A stretch of DNA of 64,000 bases, taken from the NCBI RefSeq assembly GCF_000283155.1, contig NW_004454166.1, positions 15,859,309-15,923,308 of the forward strand, written 5' to 3'. Under the pieces are notes generated by a model, which saw only the letters and a list, made by a program, of their open reading frames with translations, did not search any database and was not told the DNA's origin. Made by a program: the position numbers and the translations under genes. The DNA comes from Ceratotherium simum simum. Its lineage: Eukaryota > Chordata > Mammalia > Perissodactyla > Rhinocerotidae. Numbering within the stretch: the first letter of the stretch is position 1; every line of letters begins with the position of its first letter. Positions 13,430 to 24,544 of this stretch are shown piece after piece.

Positions 13430-13660
13430 TCTAGTTTATCCGCATCCTCACCAACACTTGTTCTTGACTTTGCTTTTCTCTCTTTTCTTCCTTATTATGA
13501 CCATCCTAGTGGGCATGAAGTGGTATCTCTTTGTGGCTTTGGTTTGTACTTCCCTAAAGACTAATGATGTTGAGCATGTTTTCATGTGCTTGTTGGCCAT
13601 TTGTATATTTTCTTTGGAGAAATATCTGCCAGGTGATTTGCTTATTTTTTAATGTAAATG
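13430..13660 (-). mobile_element. Antisense L1 ORF2-end fragment
   Basis: Contains ccatcctagtgggcatgaag and tggtatctctttgtggcttt, followed by the tgtgcttgttggccatttg phrase typical of reversed L1 near the ORF2 end. It is about 230 bp and has no intact frame. Confidence 0.82.
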
Positions 13661-14422
13661 TTCTTTTAATATTTCATAACCAAAACATTTTCAAATTGTG
13701 CATTAGTAGATTCTCTCCCTGTGGTGGTAGTGATGAGGAAGGCCTTTTAATCAAGCATTTAATGAAGTTATTACGGAAATAGGTTAAAGCTCAAAGATCC
13801 CTTGGTAGCCAGGTAGTTTTAAATTGCCCACAATATTGGCTCGAAATAAATATGCTAGAGAAATTTGCTTGAGTAAAGGGAGTCACATTTTTAAGAACTT
13901 TTGAGGGTAAACCTAAACAAAAAAGTTGGCTTAGAAAAGGTATTTTTTAGATACATGAGTTTGCCTAATGTATTTATTTCTCCATTTACCAGGTTCTTAA
14001 CTGAACTGGGAGTAGAATCTTAAGATATTTATATAAATTTTTGTGTGGTTAGTGTTGTCTGCCTTTTTTCCTTAGACTAACTTTCTTATCTTGCCTGACT
14101 TTCCCATTATATCATCTGCATCAAGCAATGTAACGATAACTATACTATTGGATTTACTAGATAGAAGTTGACTGACCGTTTTCTGTATTCCAGGGACTAT
14201 GTTCTAATGTTTTATTTCTCACATTATAAAATTGATAGGGTAGTTGTGATTTACTCCACCTGTATTTTTCAGAAATGTTTATATTGATGACTGCATAAAG
14301 ATCCAACCGATTCAGAAATACTGTTCTTGACCGGTGTGTCATAGGAATTATTTGCTAGCCTGTGGTTTTTCTTTCCACCGTGTTATCAATTACTCTAAAT
14401 AGTTTTCTTCCTGTCTTCATAG

Positions 14423-14581
14423 CCGCTTCCTGAGAAGTTTGTGGTGAAAGGTGTTGTGGATCGTTTTTCAGAAGAGTTTGTGGAGACCAGAAGAAAAGCT
14501 TTGGATAAATTCCTAAAAAGAATTACAGATCATCCTGTGCTCTCTTTCAACGAACACTTTCATGTTTTCCTTACTGCTAAG
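14423..14581 (+). CDS. SNX30: SNX30 exon 4 (PX domain C-terminal half)
   Basis: 159 nt, 53 codons, phase 0, residues 154-206. PLPEKF opens the exon and completes the PX proline loop begun in exon 3. [20 protein letters not shown] supplies the basic helix whose arginine contacts the PI3P phosphates, and [17 protein letters not shown] closes the PX fold. The acceptor is tcttcatag and the donor is gtaagg, a good consensus. Compared with the human protein from memory, HV replaces NI near the end. Coding continues in frame to exon 5 (DLNAYKK). Confidence 0.96.
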
Positions 14582-14884
14582 GTAAGGACAGAATTTTTCA
14601 TTCTCCTCCTCCAAATTAGCATTCTTCAGGGTCTTTCTTAGAAGCTGCTTTGATCTCTCACAGGCCACCTTCACGACTGGCCCACTATAGTGAACGTCAT
14701 AGAATTGCTCTGGTTTTTGGCGTCCATTTGCATTAGCATGGTTTCTGGGTTAGAATTCAGGAGAACACCTCCTCAGAACAGCAGAGGAGGTTAGAATATT
14801 TTCACTTTCCGAAAACAGGGACAAGTGTTTCTTTAAACACTTCTTGGCGTGCTACTGGGTGAGGCCATTCTGAGCAACAGTGGG

Positions 14885-15055
14885 CACGAAAGGGAAAGAA
14901 CTTTTATTGAGCGTTTGGTAAGGATGTTCTTCACAAGAACCCTGTGAGTGGTTACTCAGAGCTTCATTTTACAGAGGGGGAAACGGAAGTTCAGGGAGTT
15001 TGTACTTGTTCAAGTGGCATCACTAAGATTTGAAATTGGGTCTTTGTGACTCTTG
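14885..15055 (-). repeat. MIR fragment, antisense
   Basis: cttttattgagcgtttggta and cattttacagagggggaaac follow the reversed MIR order (size class, then the gaggaaactgaggc-type box, then caagtggcatcactaag). Confidence 0.65.
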
Positions 15056-15822
15056 AGGCCACCCTTTCCCCCTATATCAGACTGTCTGACCAAGAGTAGT
15101 TCAGTGTTACTTCCCGCAGCCAAGTTCCTATTGGGTGGGCATTTTCCAAGCATTTGCCAGAGAAATAATTGTGTCCTACACAGTTGCCGGATTCTGCATA
15201 CTCAAACGCAAGCTGGTCATTCCCTCACTTCTCTCTACACTTCCTGTTGGCAGAACTGGCCAGAAAACCTGAGGTGCTCCACTCTAATTGTCTGCAGAAA
15301 CAGGATCTCACGTTCTGACTCTCATGCCAACTTCCTTTCAGCCCCGTCTGTTTAGTTTCGTGTATCACGTTCCCACATTCAGGTTATAGGTAATTTGTTT
15401 CATGTTGGCAAGGTATTGAGGCCCAGGTACTTTTTAGTTTTCTTTTTCAAAATGACAAAATTGAGAAACATTTACAGATAACATCAGTTGACTTGAAAGA
15501 CTTTAAAGGGAATGCCATTCTCTAGACAATGGAAACCACATGGCAAAGTCCTTTAGTATTGGGGGTTTTTTTTTTTTTTTTTAAACCTCAATTGGCATTT
15601 AGCCTCATGGGTGACATTCCCATTAATCTTTTCTCTTTCCTGGAGGCCTTTTCCCCCTGTAGGTCAAACTTGTGTTCTTTTTAAAAATAAGTATTTCCTG
15701 GTGAACTGATCCTCAGATATAGTTCTTTCAGCTTATATACAAAGTAAAATTCATCCTGTTCTCCAAAAGTGCAACTCACTGTTTCACCTGAATTACAGGT
15801 CCGTTGTCCAGGTGGGCCCTCA

Positions 15823-16067
15823 AGCTTAGTCATTTTTTTTTTTTTTTTAAAGATTTTATTTATTCAGTTTTTTCCCCCCAAAGCCCCAGTAGATAGTTGT
15901 ACGTCATAGGTTCACATCCTTCTAGTTGCTGTACGTGGGACTCGGCCTCGCGTTGGACGGAGAAGTGGTGCCTCGGGGCGCTCCCAGGATCCGAACCCGG
16001 GCCGCCAGCATCAGAGCGCGTGCACTTAACCGCTAAGCCACGGGGCCGGCCCAGCTTAGTCATTTTT
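15823..16067 (-). mobile_element. ERE-type SINE, antisense, with 15-bp target duplication
   Basis: The plus strand shows T-rich tail, ttccccccaaagccccagta and the head reversed to ggggccggccc at 16052. Direct repeat agcttagtcattttt at 15823-15837 and 16053-16067. Confidence 0.92.
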
Positions 16068-16359
16068 ATTGAACAGAGAGATAAAGGGGGAAAAAGCGTG
16101 AACCTCTGGTCTTAGGAATCTGTGTGAATAAGTAGGAAAGATTTTTGTGTGTGTGTGATATTTATCTGTGGGCCAAGCAATATGAAATGATTGAAAAAAA
16201 TCAAGTCCTTTAGCCATCTTAATCAAAATCCAACTTCATCTGAGTGAGTACAGGGGGTTGGCTTGTTTAAACAGAACAGATTCTAGCCCTTGGTCAGTTT
16301 TACTTGCTGAACTAAATGCACTAAATAACCCAATCTTTTCTTTTTTTCCTTTTGCTTTT

Positions 16360-16560
16360 TAATTATGGTAAGATATAGATAACATGAAATTTACAATCTT
16401 AACCATTTTAAAGTGTATAGTTCATCAGTGTTAAATATGTTCACACTGTGGTATAGCTAATCTCCAGAACTTTTTCATCTTGCAAAACTGAAACTCTATA
16501 CCCATTAACAACAACTTCCCATCTCCTACTCCCCTCAGCCCCCCATCTTTTCTTTTAACA
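16360..16560 (-). mobile_element. Antisense L1 3' fragment
   Basis: Phrases taacatgaaatttacaatct and gaactttttcatcttgcaaa are typical of reversed L1 3' ends. The fragment is short, with no coding relic. Confidence 0.72.
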
Positions 16561-17019
16561 CACCCTGAAGAACTTGGTCTTGTTCTTAGATGAGCCACTT
16601 CCGTGCTCTGCCACAGCAGATGCAGAAGCATTCCTCTTCCTTGTCATGATGTGATCTTGTCACAAACCGGAATTGTCTTTAAGAAGAAGACAATAATGCT
16701 GGGAGAGGTGGGGGAACACTCAGGTTCAACTACGTTCAAATCAGTATTTTCACCTTTGGTCATATGGGTGCACCAATCAGATAGGTACTCCTAAATAACT
16801 TGATTCAACATGTTAATTAACTGGGTTAACTGGGGCTTCTTTTTTACTTCAAGTAGAGCTTGTGTAGTCCAACGAGCCCATTTGGATCTAGCCCTGCTCC
16901 CAAAAATATTGTCTATGGAAGCAATTCCTAGACCTCCAAGGCTTCAGTTATGGTCTCGTGAAAGCCTGGTGCTTATAGGGATGTTTTTTGTCTAGAGAGT
17001 ATGAGGTTAGAAGGGGAGA

Positions 17020-17300
17020 TGGAATCTTTTTTTTTTTAATTTAATTTTTTTTTGGTGAGGAAGAATGACCCTGAGCTAACATCTGTTGCCAATCGTTTTC
17101 TTTTTGCTTGAGGAAGATTGTCACTGAGCTAACATCTGTGCCATTCTTCCTCCATTTTGTATGTGGGACACCGCCGCAGTGTGGCTTGCTGAGCAGTGTG
17201 TAGGTCTGTGCCCAGGATCTGCACCCGGGAACCCCGGGCTGCTGAAGCAGAACATGCGAACTTAACCACTACACCACCAGGCTGGCCCTGAGATGGAATA
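17020..17300 (-). mobile_element. Older ERE-lineage SINE, antisense
   Basis: A diverged subfamily. The plus strand shows ggtgaggaagaatgaccctg at the left and the head reversed to aaccactacaccaccaggct at the right. The repeat gagatggaat flanks both sides, near 17019-17030 and 17289-17300. Confidence 0.8.
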
Positions 17301-17619
17301 TTTAGAACATTCTCTCAGGCAGCCTGACTTTGACAGGAAGGAGATGGAGGAGGGGGTCTGGAGGGGATTGCTGCTGTTTTTAAGATGGGTGAGCCTTGGA
17401 TATATTTTACATGCTGAAGAATTAGAAGTTGAAGGTAGAGACAGGAGAGGAGATAGTTGATAGGGCAAAGGCCTTGGTTGGGAGGATAGTGTGAATAGGA
17501 AAGAGCAAAAGTGAAGGCCTTGGATATATGAAGAAGGAGGAAGTAAAATCAGAAGGAGTCTACACTGCAGACACTGATGGAGACCTGAGTCTCCGATTGT
17601 GTGTCAGATGGGGAGGGGT

Positions 17620-17822
17620 AGCAGCTGGCCTGGTGGTGTAGTGGTTGAGTTTACGTGCTCTGCTTCGGCGGCCCAGGGTTTGCAGGTTCGGATCCCAGGC
17701 GTGAACATACATGCCGCTCATCAAGCCATGCTGTGGTGGTGTCCCACATACAAAATAGAGGAAGATGGGCACAGATGTTAGCTCAGGGCTAATCTTCCTC
17801 ACCAAAAAAAAAAAAAAAAAAG
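17620..17822 (+). mobile_element. Older ERE-lineage SINE, sense
   Basis: It begins agctggcctggtggtgtagt, a variant head of the older subfamily, and runs through atcaagccatgctgtggtgg and agctcagggctaatcttcct to an A19 tail at about 17803-17821. Confidence 0.85.
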
Positions 17823-18082
17823 AATGAGGAGGGGCTGTCGGGCAGCTGTGTTAACCATGATTCCCTGTTCTCTGCTCTGTCCCTATATCCAGCTAGGTCA
17901 CCAGAAAGCAATGGCTTGTGTTGTGTTCTCTTATCTCCCTGTAGACATGCCCTTCTGGGACTGGGAATTAGCATTCTGTTTGTATTTAGGGTGGGTATAA
18001 GGAAGACACCTGCATCTTCTGTAAAATCGTTTTTGAAGGCACCATTAAAGGGACATAGAACAACCTGAAGATACTGTAGATT

Positions 18083-18331
18083 CCTCTTAGAATTTTTTTT
18101 TTTTTTTTTTTTTAAAGATTTTATTTATTTTATTTTTTCCCCCCAAAGCCCCAGTGGATAGTTGTGTGTCGTAGCTGCACATCCTTCTAGTTGCTGTATG
18201 TGGGACTCGGCCTCAGGATGAACGGAGAAGTGGTGCCTCGATGCGCACCCGGGATCCGAACCCGGGCCGCCAGCATCGCAGCGCGCGCACTTAACCACCA
18301 AGCCACAGGGCCGGCCCTCCTCTTAGAATTT
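18083..18331 (-). mobile_element. ERE-type SINE, antisense, with target duplication
   Basis: Tail T18 at 18091-18113, body with ttttccccccaaagccccag, head reversed to agggccggccc at 18317. Direct repeat cctcttagaattt lies at 18083-18095 and 18319-18331. Confidence 0.92.
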
Positions 18332-18671
18332 AATGATAGGAAGAAGCCTGTTTTACCTGGCAGGCTAACATGCTTCTTAAATTTAGGTACAATGGATTAT
18401 GTAGCTCAACGTGTTTCCCATTTATGCTGTGACCAAGGAATTCAGGGTAAAATGCTTTGTTGTTTACAGCATCTCTCCTCAGCCTGGGTTTTCTAGTGCT
18501 GCTTCTTCTGTCACTGTTCCTGCTTCCACCCTCTACTCTCTACTTTCCTTATACGGCTTTGGTTGGGATATAAATAAATGAATGGAATGAATTTCAGCTC
18601 TTGAATTTGCTCCTAAAGACAACTTAGGGTATTTTGTATGGGAGAAAGGGCCACTTTTTTTTGGTTAGCGG

Positions 18672-18733
18672 TTTTAAAAAATTATGTTAGAAACAGCATT
18701 GTGTTTAGAGGAGAGCCTGCTCAGGTGAGTGAA
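18672..18733 (+). repeat. 62-bp direct repeat, copy 1 (intron 4)
   Basis: Matches 20449-20510 at 57 of 62 positions by eye, ungapped. It lies about 250 bp before exon 5 and ends ctcaggtgagtgaa, which contains a consensus-like 5' splice site (CAG/GTGAGT). Flanking sequence does not match on either side, so the repeat unit is short. Confidence 0.85.
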
Positions 18734-18982
18734 CCTGGTTAGAAAGATAGCCTAGTTCTCTTAAAAGAGATGGGGGTGTAAACGCACAGGAATGGGAGCT
18801 TGGCGGTTGTGATGTCAGGGAGGGGATACCATTGTGTACGTGGTTAGGTCCTCTAACTCAGCTCCTTGTTTCTGGAGTCTTCCATTTCCCAAAAGAAACT
18901 GCCTGAAGGAGTTGATTTACCGAGTCCCGGCCATGTGAGGGATTGAGCCCTTTGAGTTTGTGTGTTCATGTGTCATCCTCAG

Positions 18983-19178
18983 GACCTGAACGCCTACAAG
19001 AAGCAAGGGATGGCGCTGTTGACTAGAGTGGGCGAGTCGGTCAAGCATGTCACTGGGGGCTACAAGCTGAGGAGTCGGCCTCTTGAGTTTGCAGCCATAG
19101 GCGAATACTTGGATACGTTTGCGCTCAAACTGGGAACCATTGATCGAATAGCCCAGCGCATCATCAAAGAAGAAATAG
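18983..19178 (+). CDS. SNX30: SNX30 exon 5 (start of BAR region)
   Basis: 196 nt, entering in phase 0 and leaving after one base of a split Glu codon; residues 207-271 plus the first base of codon 272. [20 protein letters not shown] and VTGGYKL form the linker and amphipathic segment between PX and BAR domains. [20 protein letters not shown] starts the first BAR helix, which dimerises with a partner such as SNX4 to shape tubules. Acceptor is cctcag and donor gtgagc. The open frame continues past the donor to 19342, but homology ends at IIKEEI. Confidence 0.96.
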
Positions 19179-20625
19179 GTGAGCTCTCTGTGGAGACCTT
19201 GATCATGCCCAGGGACCACGTTTGCAGAAATGACATTCATGTGTGCTTAGCAGAATCCAACTGCAGAAATGCTGAAGTGACAGAACGAGGCCATATCTTA
19301 CTAATAAGACTAATAAATAAATACAAGGAGGGGAGGAGGTAGTTGTGACTAGAGTGTAATTTTGTGCTCCATCCTTTGTCCTGCATCTCAGCCTTGTGTT
19401 TGCTTTCCCTGTGGGAAAGAACCACTTCTGAGCTTCTAGGTTTTTCTACTTTTCTGTCTCTTAACTTTAGCTTTAACAATAGAGACATTGACTCAACTTC
19501 CTTTTGTTCGCAGGAATGAGAATTTACAAAACAAACTTAGGTTTTATCTTCTGACAGAAAGGTGGTTCAAAAGGACAGCATGACCTGTGTTTGCCCAAGT
19601 TGTGATCCTAATGAGCCTTCAGAATTGAACTTGACTCACCTGCCCCACCCCGGCTTCATTTCAGACCCACTCTTCCTGACCTGGGGAGTTACCGGGGCCT
19701 TTCTTTATCCTTCCTGGTTGTTGCCACCACTTCCTCCCCACCCTCCTCATGGTTGCTTGCTTTTCTGTATTCCGAAACGTTGAAGTCTTTGTCTTCTTAC
19801 ACATGTGTAGGCCAGCCAGACAGACCTGAACAATCTTAATGATCATGGTGGCATGTTAAACATGTTGAAAAGGATTCTCCGGTAGTTGCCATCCATTGGT
19901 ACTAAAAAATGGCAACGTTTTATTGTAATGGCAAGAATTCTGGTGACAAATGATGGGCCAGATTTTCTTTGTGGGGGGAAATAAATCAACATTTTTCCTT
20001 GTTCCCTGTGCTTTCGTTCTCCTTTTCCCACTGATGGTATCTTGTGGGGGCTGTAGATGTTGGAGGTAGCTTTAGGTACCATCTACACCTAAGGGTCATG
20101 TGAAGTAAATTCTGATGGGACCAAGGGGTTGGGGTGACCCCTCAGTGAGAGAGTGAGTCTGCCTATGTAAGACCTCATCTGTATCCAAATGTTTCCTAAA
20201 ATCTCATTATTTTTCCATCACGGTATATGTTTTTTCCTTTAAAAACATCCCCCTAAACCTATATGAAACTGTGCCCCCATTGCCTGCCCACCATGAGTGG
20301 TTATTTTTAAAGATACTTGGTGGATGCAGCTCCAACCACTTTCTCCCAAAAGTCATTGTGGTCCCCATTATCCAGAGGCATGGCATTCCCGTTATGGGGT
20401 GGAGTCGATTGATGTTATGATGTTAGCTCTAACATCAGCTTTTAGAGATTTTAAAAAATTATGTTATAAACAGTGTTGTGTTTAAAGGAGAGCATGCTCA
20501 GGTGAGTGAATGGCCAAGGGAAACACATCTTAATGTAGAGAGCTCTTGGCTGTGGTAGTTATTGAGTCAGTAATACCAGTGATTGTTACCCAGCAGATCT
20601 TAACTGGTTTCTGTTCCCCATTTAG
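19179..20625. other. SNX30 intron 5
   Basis: A 1.4-kb intron without a recognisable transposon. The second copy of the 62-bp direct repeat is at 20449-20510, about 115 bp before exon 6. A C-rich patch sits at 19640-19760. Confidence 0.65.
20449..20510 (+). repeat. 62-bp direct repeat, copy 2 (intron 5)
   Basis: Second copy of the repeat at 18672-18733, in the same orientation, five mismatches, also ending in ctcaggtgagtgaa. The pair brackets exon 5. Confidence 0.85.
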
Positions 20626-20825
20626 AGTACCTTGTGGAGCTGAGAGAATATGGGCCTGTGTACTCCACATGGAGCACATTAGAGGGGGAACTGGCCGAAC
20701 CCCTGGAGGGTGTGTCGGCTTGCATCGGGAACTGCTCAACAGCCTTGGAAGAGCTGACAGATGACATGACAGAAGACTTTCTACCTGTGCTCAGGGAATA
20801 TATTTTATACTCTGACTCCATGAAG
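20626..20825 (+). CDS. SNX30: SNX30 exon 6 (BAR helices)
   Basis: 200 nt. It completes the split Glu codon, then encodes [15 protein letters not shown] through [11 protein letters not shown], residues 272-338. This is BAR-domain helix, with the SNX7/SNX30-type turn around [20 protein letters not shown]. The acceptor is ccatttag and the donor gtaagc. Five bases past the exon end the intron is interrupted by a SINE target-site duplication, so only GTAAG plus one flanking base of the original donor context remain (see findings). A single-residue change from human (T for A in STWSTLEG) is noted from memory. Confidence 0.96.
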
Positions 20826-20830
20826 GTAAG

Positions 20831-21126
20831 CTGGCCCACTTCTTCTTCTTCCTCTTTTTTTTTTTTGAGGAAGATTGGCCCTTGAGCTAACATCTATTGC
20901 CTGTCTTCCTGCTTTTTCCTTTCTTCTGCCCAGAGCCCCAGTAGATAGTTGTATGTCATAGTTGTATGTCGTTCTAGTTGTTCTATGTGAGATGCCACCT
21001 CAGCATGGCTTGATGAGTGGTGAGTAGGTCTGCACCCAGGATCTGAACCGGCAAACCCCGGGCTGCTGAAGCAGAACACACGAACTTAACCACTAGGCCC
21101 CCAGGCCAGCCCCTGGCCCACTTCTT
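20831..21126 (-). mobile_element. Older ERE-lineage SINE next to the exon 6 donor
   Basis: The plus strand runs from a T-rich tail (20861-20870) with gaggaagattggcccttgag to the head reversed to cccccaggccagcccc at about 21112. The direct repeat ctggcccacttctt is exact at 20831-20844 and 21113-21126. A partly duplicated phrase, agttgtatgtc, lies inside (20946-20972). Confidence 0.92.
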
Positions 21127-21289
21127 GTGCACTTAGATACTTTCTTTGTTGTGGTCATTATCAAAAAGTAATTGATTATTGCCTATTTGCATGTGGTACA
21201 GGTGTCCTTCTTCCTAGGTGGGCAGGATCAGACGTGTGGACTGACATCATGGACATATAAATAGAACATATAGTGAGCCAAGTATGAAT

Positions 21290-21960
21290 TAGAAAAAAAC
21301 AAGTTTGGAAGAAATTCTTATTAGTGTTTTCTGAGAGTTCAGGAGATCTAACATCTACTAAACAAGAACAGGATGCTGTGGAAAAAGAACAATTGGACTA
21401 TTAGAGCTCTTGGAAGTTAAAATACAATTGCTGGAATAAAATCAAAGAGTAAGGTTGGAAGATGAGGTTGAGGAAATCTTGGAAAGTAAAACAAATAAAA
21501 AAAATGGTTGGAAAGTAGAACACAAATGCAAAAACACTGAGAATATCGAAGAATGATAAGAGACATAGAGGATTCATCTCAAAAGTTTAGTATCTGACTG
21601 ATAAGAGTTCCTGACAGAGAAGATAGAGAAAACGGAGGGAAGGAAATTATGCAAGAAATAATACAAGAAAATCCCCCAAAGCTGAAGGACATGAGTCTTC
21701 AAATTAAAAGGACATGCTATTTGCCCAGCAAAAGGAATAAAAAGAGAACCGACTCAAAGCACATCATTGTAAAATTTTAAAATAAAGGTGATAAGATTTT
21801 AAAAGCTTTTAAAGAAAGAGGGAGAGGGAGGTAATGTACAAGAGGAATATGAATCAGAAGAGCTTTGGTCTAGCAGCCAATGGATGAGAAAAGACAGAGG
21901 AACTGTTAGGACAGATGATTTCCAACCTCAAATTCTATATGCAGAATAAGGATGGGGAAT
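21290..21960 (+). mobile_element. HAL1/L1 ORF1-like relic, sense
   Basis: An A-rich block whose translated pieces include PPKLKDMSLQIKRTCY and RTDSKHIIVKF, recalling the C-terminal region of L1/HAL1 ORF1 (the EIIQEN and HIIVRF motifs). Frames are broken throughout. Ends are approximate. Confidence 0.6.
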
Positions 21961-22364
21961 GGAATCAGATGCTTTAATGCCCACACTAGACACTGCCCCA
22001 GCCCGCCCTGAGACTGGTTGGAGAGCGTAGCTGCAGGGGACTCCGATGGTGGCGCCAGTTAGAGAAAAGGGTCAGTCTTCCCGGCCAACGGAAAAAGAGA
22101 TGTGGCTCAGTGTTGCACGTCCCTGTCTGTAGGTAGCCCCCTTCCTGCTTCCCAAAGGAGATCTCTGAATTATTGATGTGTCTTTGGGGCAGATCTAGGG
22201 CATCCCTTTAGGAAGGACCTGGGTAGGCACTGATGTGAATCTCTAGAGAGAACAACCTTGGGTTGTAAAAACGGAAAACCAGAAAAATCATGGTGCCGTG
22301 AAAATATTCTACACCTTGAGAAGGGGAGTAAAAACGTAATGAATCAATTGGTTATAAAAACTTA

Positions 22365-22475
22365 AAAAAAAACTTTATTATGGTTAATTTCAAGCATATA
22401 CAAAAGCAGAGAGAGTAGTGTGATGAACTCCCAAATACCCATCATTCTTGTTCTGTCTTGTTCCATCAGGTATGA
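22365..22475 (-). mobile_element. Short antisense L1 3' fragment
   Basis: caagcatatacaaaagcaga and gatgaactcccaaatacccat match the reversed L1 3' pattern seen elsewhere in the window. Confidence 0.6.
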
Positions 22476-22834
22476 AGTTGTAAGGCTCTTGATGCATATT
22501 AAAGTGTGGACAATGGAGAACGGAGCTTGTTCCTGGTAGAATGAATCACTTTCTCATGTACACTCTATAAAGCTGCTAGTAAAACACTTTGAAAGACAGG
22601 ATTGGGTCTAGATCTCAAAGTGATCAGGGAAAATGGTATGAATTTCCTTATCTGTAAGGTGGAAATGGTGGTAGTAATGGTGATGATAAGGATAAAACTC
22701 ACATGTGAGACCGTTAGCCTGAGGCAGTTTTGCTGGTAATTATTGGAACTGAGGCTGAAAACCAAGGCTTCTGACTCTAAATTTGCAACTCATTCACCTC
22801 TATTACATTGTAGTTTTTTTTTTTTTAAATTGAG

Positions 22835-24505
22835 CTCTCCCCTCACACGCTCACACCTGGCTCGAGATGGCAGTGGCAGTGATGGGGGATCCGACTCTTG
22901 GGAGCGGACAGGTTCTGCATGGAAGACCCCCGTGTGGAAGGTGGGGGGCAGGGACCGCTGAGAAGGCGAGGACCAGGACAAGGACATCAAGGATAACTGG
23001 GATGATGATGATGACTGCAGAAAAAAAGAGGAAGCAGAAGTAAAACCAGAAGTAAAAATTTCAAAAAGGAAAAAAAATAGAGAAGATAGAAGAGAAGAGG
23101 TGGGAAGAAATTAAAAAGAGGTTAGAAGAACCTGAAGAACCTAAAGTGCTAACACCAGAAGAACAATTAGCAGATAACCTTCAGCTAAAGATATTACAGG
23201 AGGAGTCAAACCTCAAATTAGCAAAAGACACTTTTGGTGTTAATAATACAGTTTATGGAATAGATGCTATGAACCCATCTTCAAGAGATGACTTCACAGA
23301 GTTTGGAAAGTTACTTAGAGATAAAATTACACAATATGAAAAGTCACTGGATTGTGCCAGTTTTTTGGAAGCCTTAGTTCGAGATGTGTGTATTTCATTG
23401 GAGATTGATGACTTGGCAAAGATTACCACTTCGTTGACTGTGCTTTGCAGTGAAAAACAGAAGCAATCAATGCAAAGCCAGAAAGAAGAAGATGTGTTTC
23501 CTGGAGGGGCATTAGAGGCCACCATGGAAGACGATGTGGCAGATTATGGTGGTCACAATGGAGGCTACGTACAAGACTAGGAAGACTTCATGTGACATTT
23601 TATCTTCTGGTGTCTTTTTTCTGTTGCCTGCAATCCCTTCAACATGTAGCATAACTCCTTTCCTTTCAGTTCTGCCAAATGCTACAATCAGAAGTGCAGT
23701 ATCTTTTCTGCTGACTATTTAACCCCTTGACACTTAGGTGCTAATATGCAAATGAAGGAACTTGGATCTTGCTGCCAAGGAGTTAAAATTGGGAACCTCA
23801 ATTGCTATTAAATCATAGTTTAAAAAAACAAACCTAATGTTGTCAGCGTTGCTGTCTGATTCATTGTGGCAGTCACTAAATTGGAAACAAAGATTGCAAC
23901 ATGACACAAAAGTGTGTAGTATTTACCAGCACCATTCAGTAATACAGCCTTAACCACACCTCCTTGAACTACTTCATAACTGGTCAAGAAAAGCAGTTTG
24001 CAGCAAGGGTATGTGGCGTGCACCTAGTATTCAAATTGCTTTGTTTTAAAATTGAGCATGAGGATATTAAAAATACATTGTAAAGAAGATGGCTTATCTC
24101 AGAGTAAAGATATGGCGCCTGAAAAGCATTAGTTTGGTACCTCCAACTTTGAAGCTGAAGGAGATAAACATCTCCATTATTGCTTTACAAGTTGCAGAAT
24201 CTCTTGAATGCATAGACTGTCTAGTTTGTATTTATCAGACTATTCTACTGATGGAGTGCTTCAGATGGGGCAGCGAAACTGATTACCTGTTTTATTTGCC
24301 TGATTTAAGTGTCTGAGAAACAAATCTCCTTTGTTCTCCGGGGCTGCAGTGGAACAACTTGAACAGGTGTTGGCATTCCCTTTCCTTTATAAACCGTGCT
24401 CAGCTAACTGCACCAGTTAACTACAGTTTGGTAAATTATGTTAACAATTATGACATCTGCAATGTTTTATAAAGCAACTAATTTAATAAAAAATTGAGAT
24501 CTACA
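22835..24505 (+). pseudogene. EIF3J: EIF3J processed pseudogene
   Basis: An intronless copy of the mRNA for translation initiation factor 3 subunit J. The start ATG relic is at 22867 and the ancestral stop at 23593-23595. Recognisable protein blocks are SDSWER near the start, an acidic DNWDDDDD stretch, a readable frame from 23146 (VLTPEEQLADNLQLK, FGVNNTVYGIDAMNPSSRDD, VRDVCISLEIDDLAK) and the C-terminal DYGGHNGGYVQD. Damage includes a frameshift after the first codons, a TGA replacing a Trp codon near 22959, a frameshift in the lysine-rich helix near 23080-23100, and TAG for Tyr at 23578-23580, five codons before the true end. An 0.9-kb 3' UTR relic follows to about 24500 with AATAAA near 24485. 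No introns are seen, which marks retrotransposition by L1 machinery. A flanking duplication and poly(A) tail were not clearly found. Confidence 0.93.
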
Positions 24506-24544
24506 CATTGTATGTTTAATCCTGTGGCTGAAACAAGTATAAAA

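Larger units (their letters stand above)
4878..14422. other. SNX30 intron 3
   Basis: A 9.5-kb intron with antisense L1 3' fragments, three ERE-type SINEs (8646, 9063 and 10415), an older repeat near 11440 and a MIR piece. The stretches 4878-5980 and 9313-10410 hold nothing I can name. Purine-rich sequence at about 12780-13280 resembles antisense L2. Confidence 0.6.
14582..18982. other. SNX30 intron 4
   Basis: A 4.4-kb intron crowded with four ERE-type SINEs, a MIR piece near 14885 and an antisense L1 fragment at 16360. The first copy of a 62-bp direct repeat is at 18672-18733. The rest is unassigned. Confidence 0.6.

Noticed and set aside
18962..19342. 126-codon open frame across exon 5
   Set aside because: Homology covers 18983-19178 only. 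The extension past gtgagc is intron.
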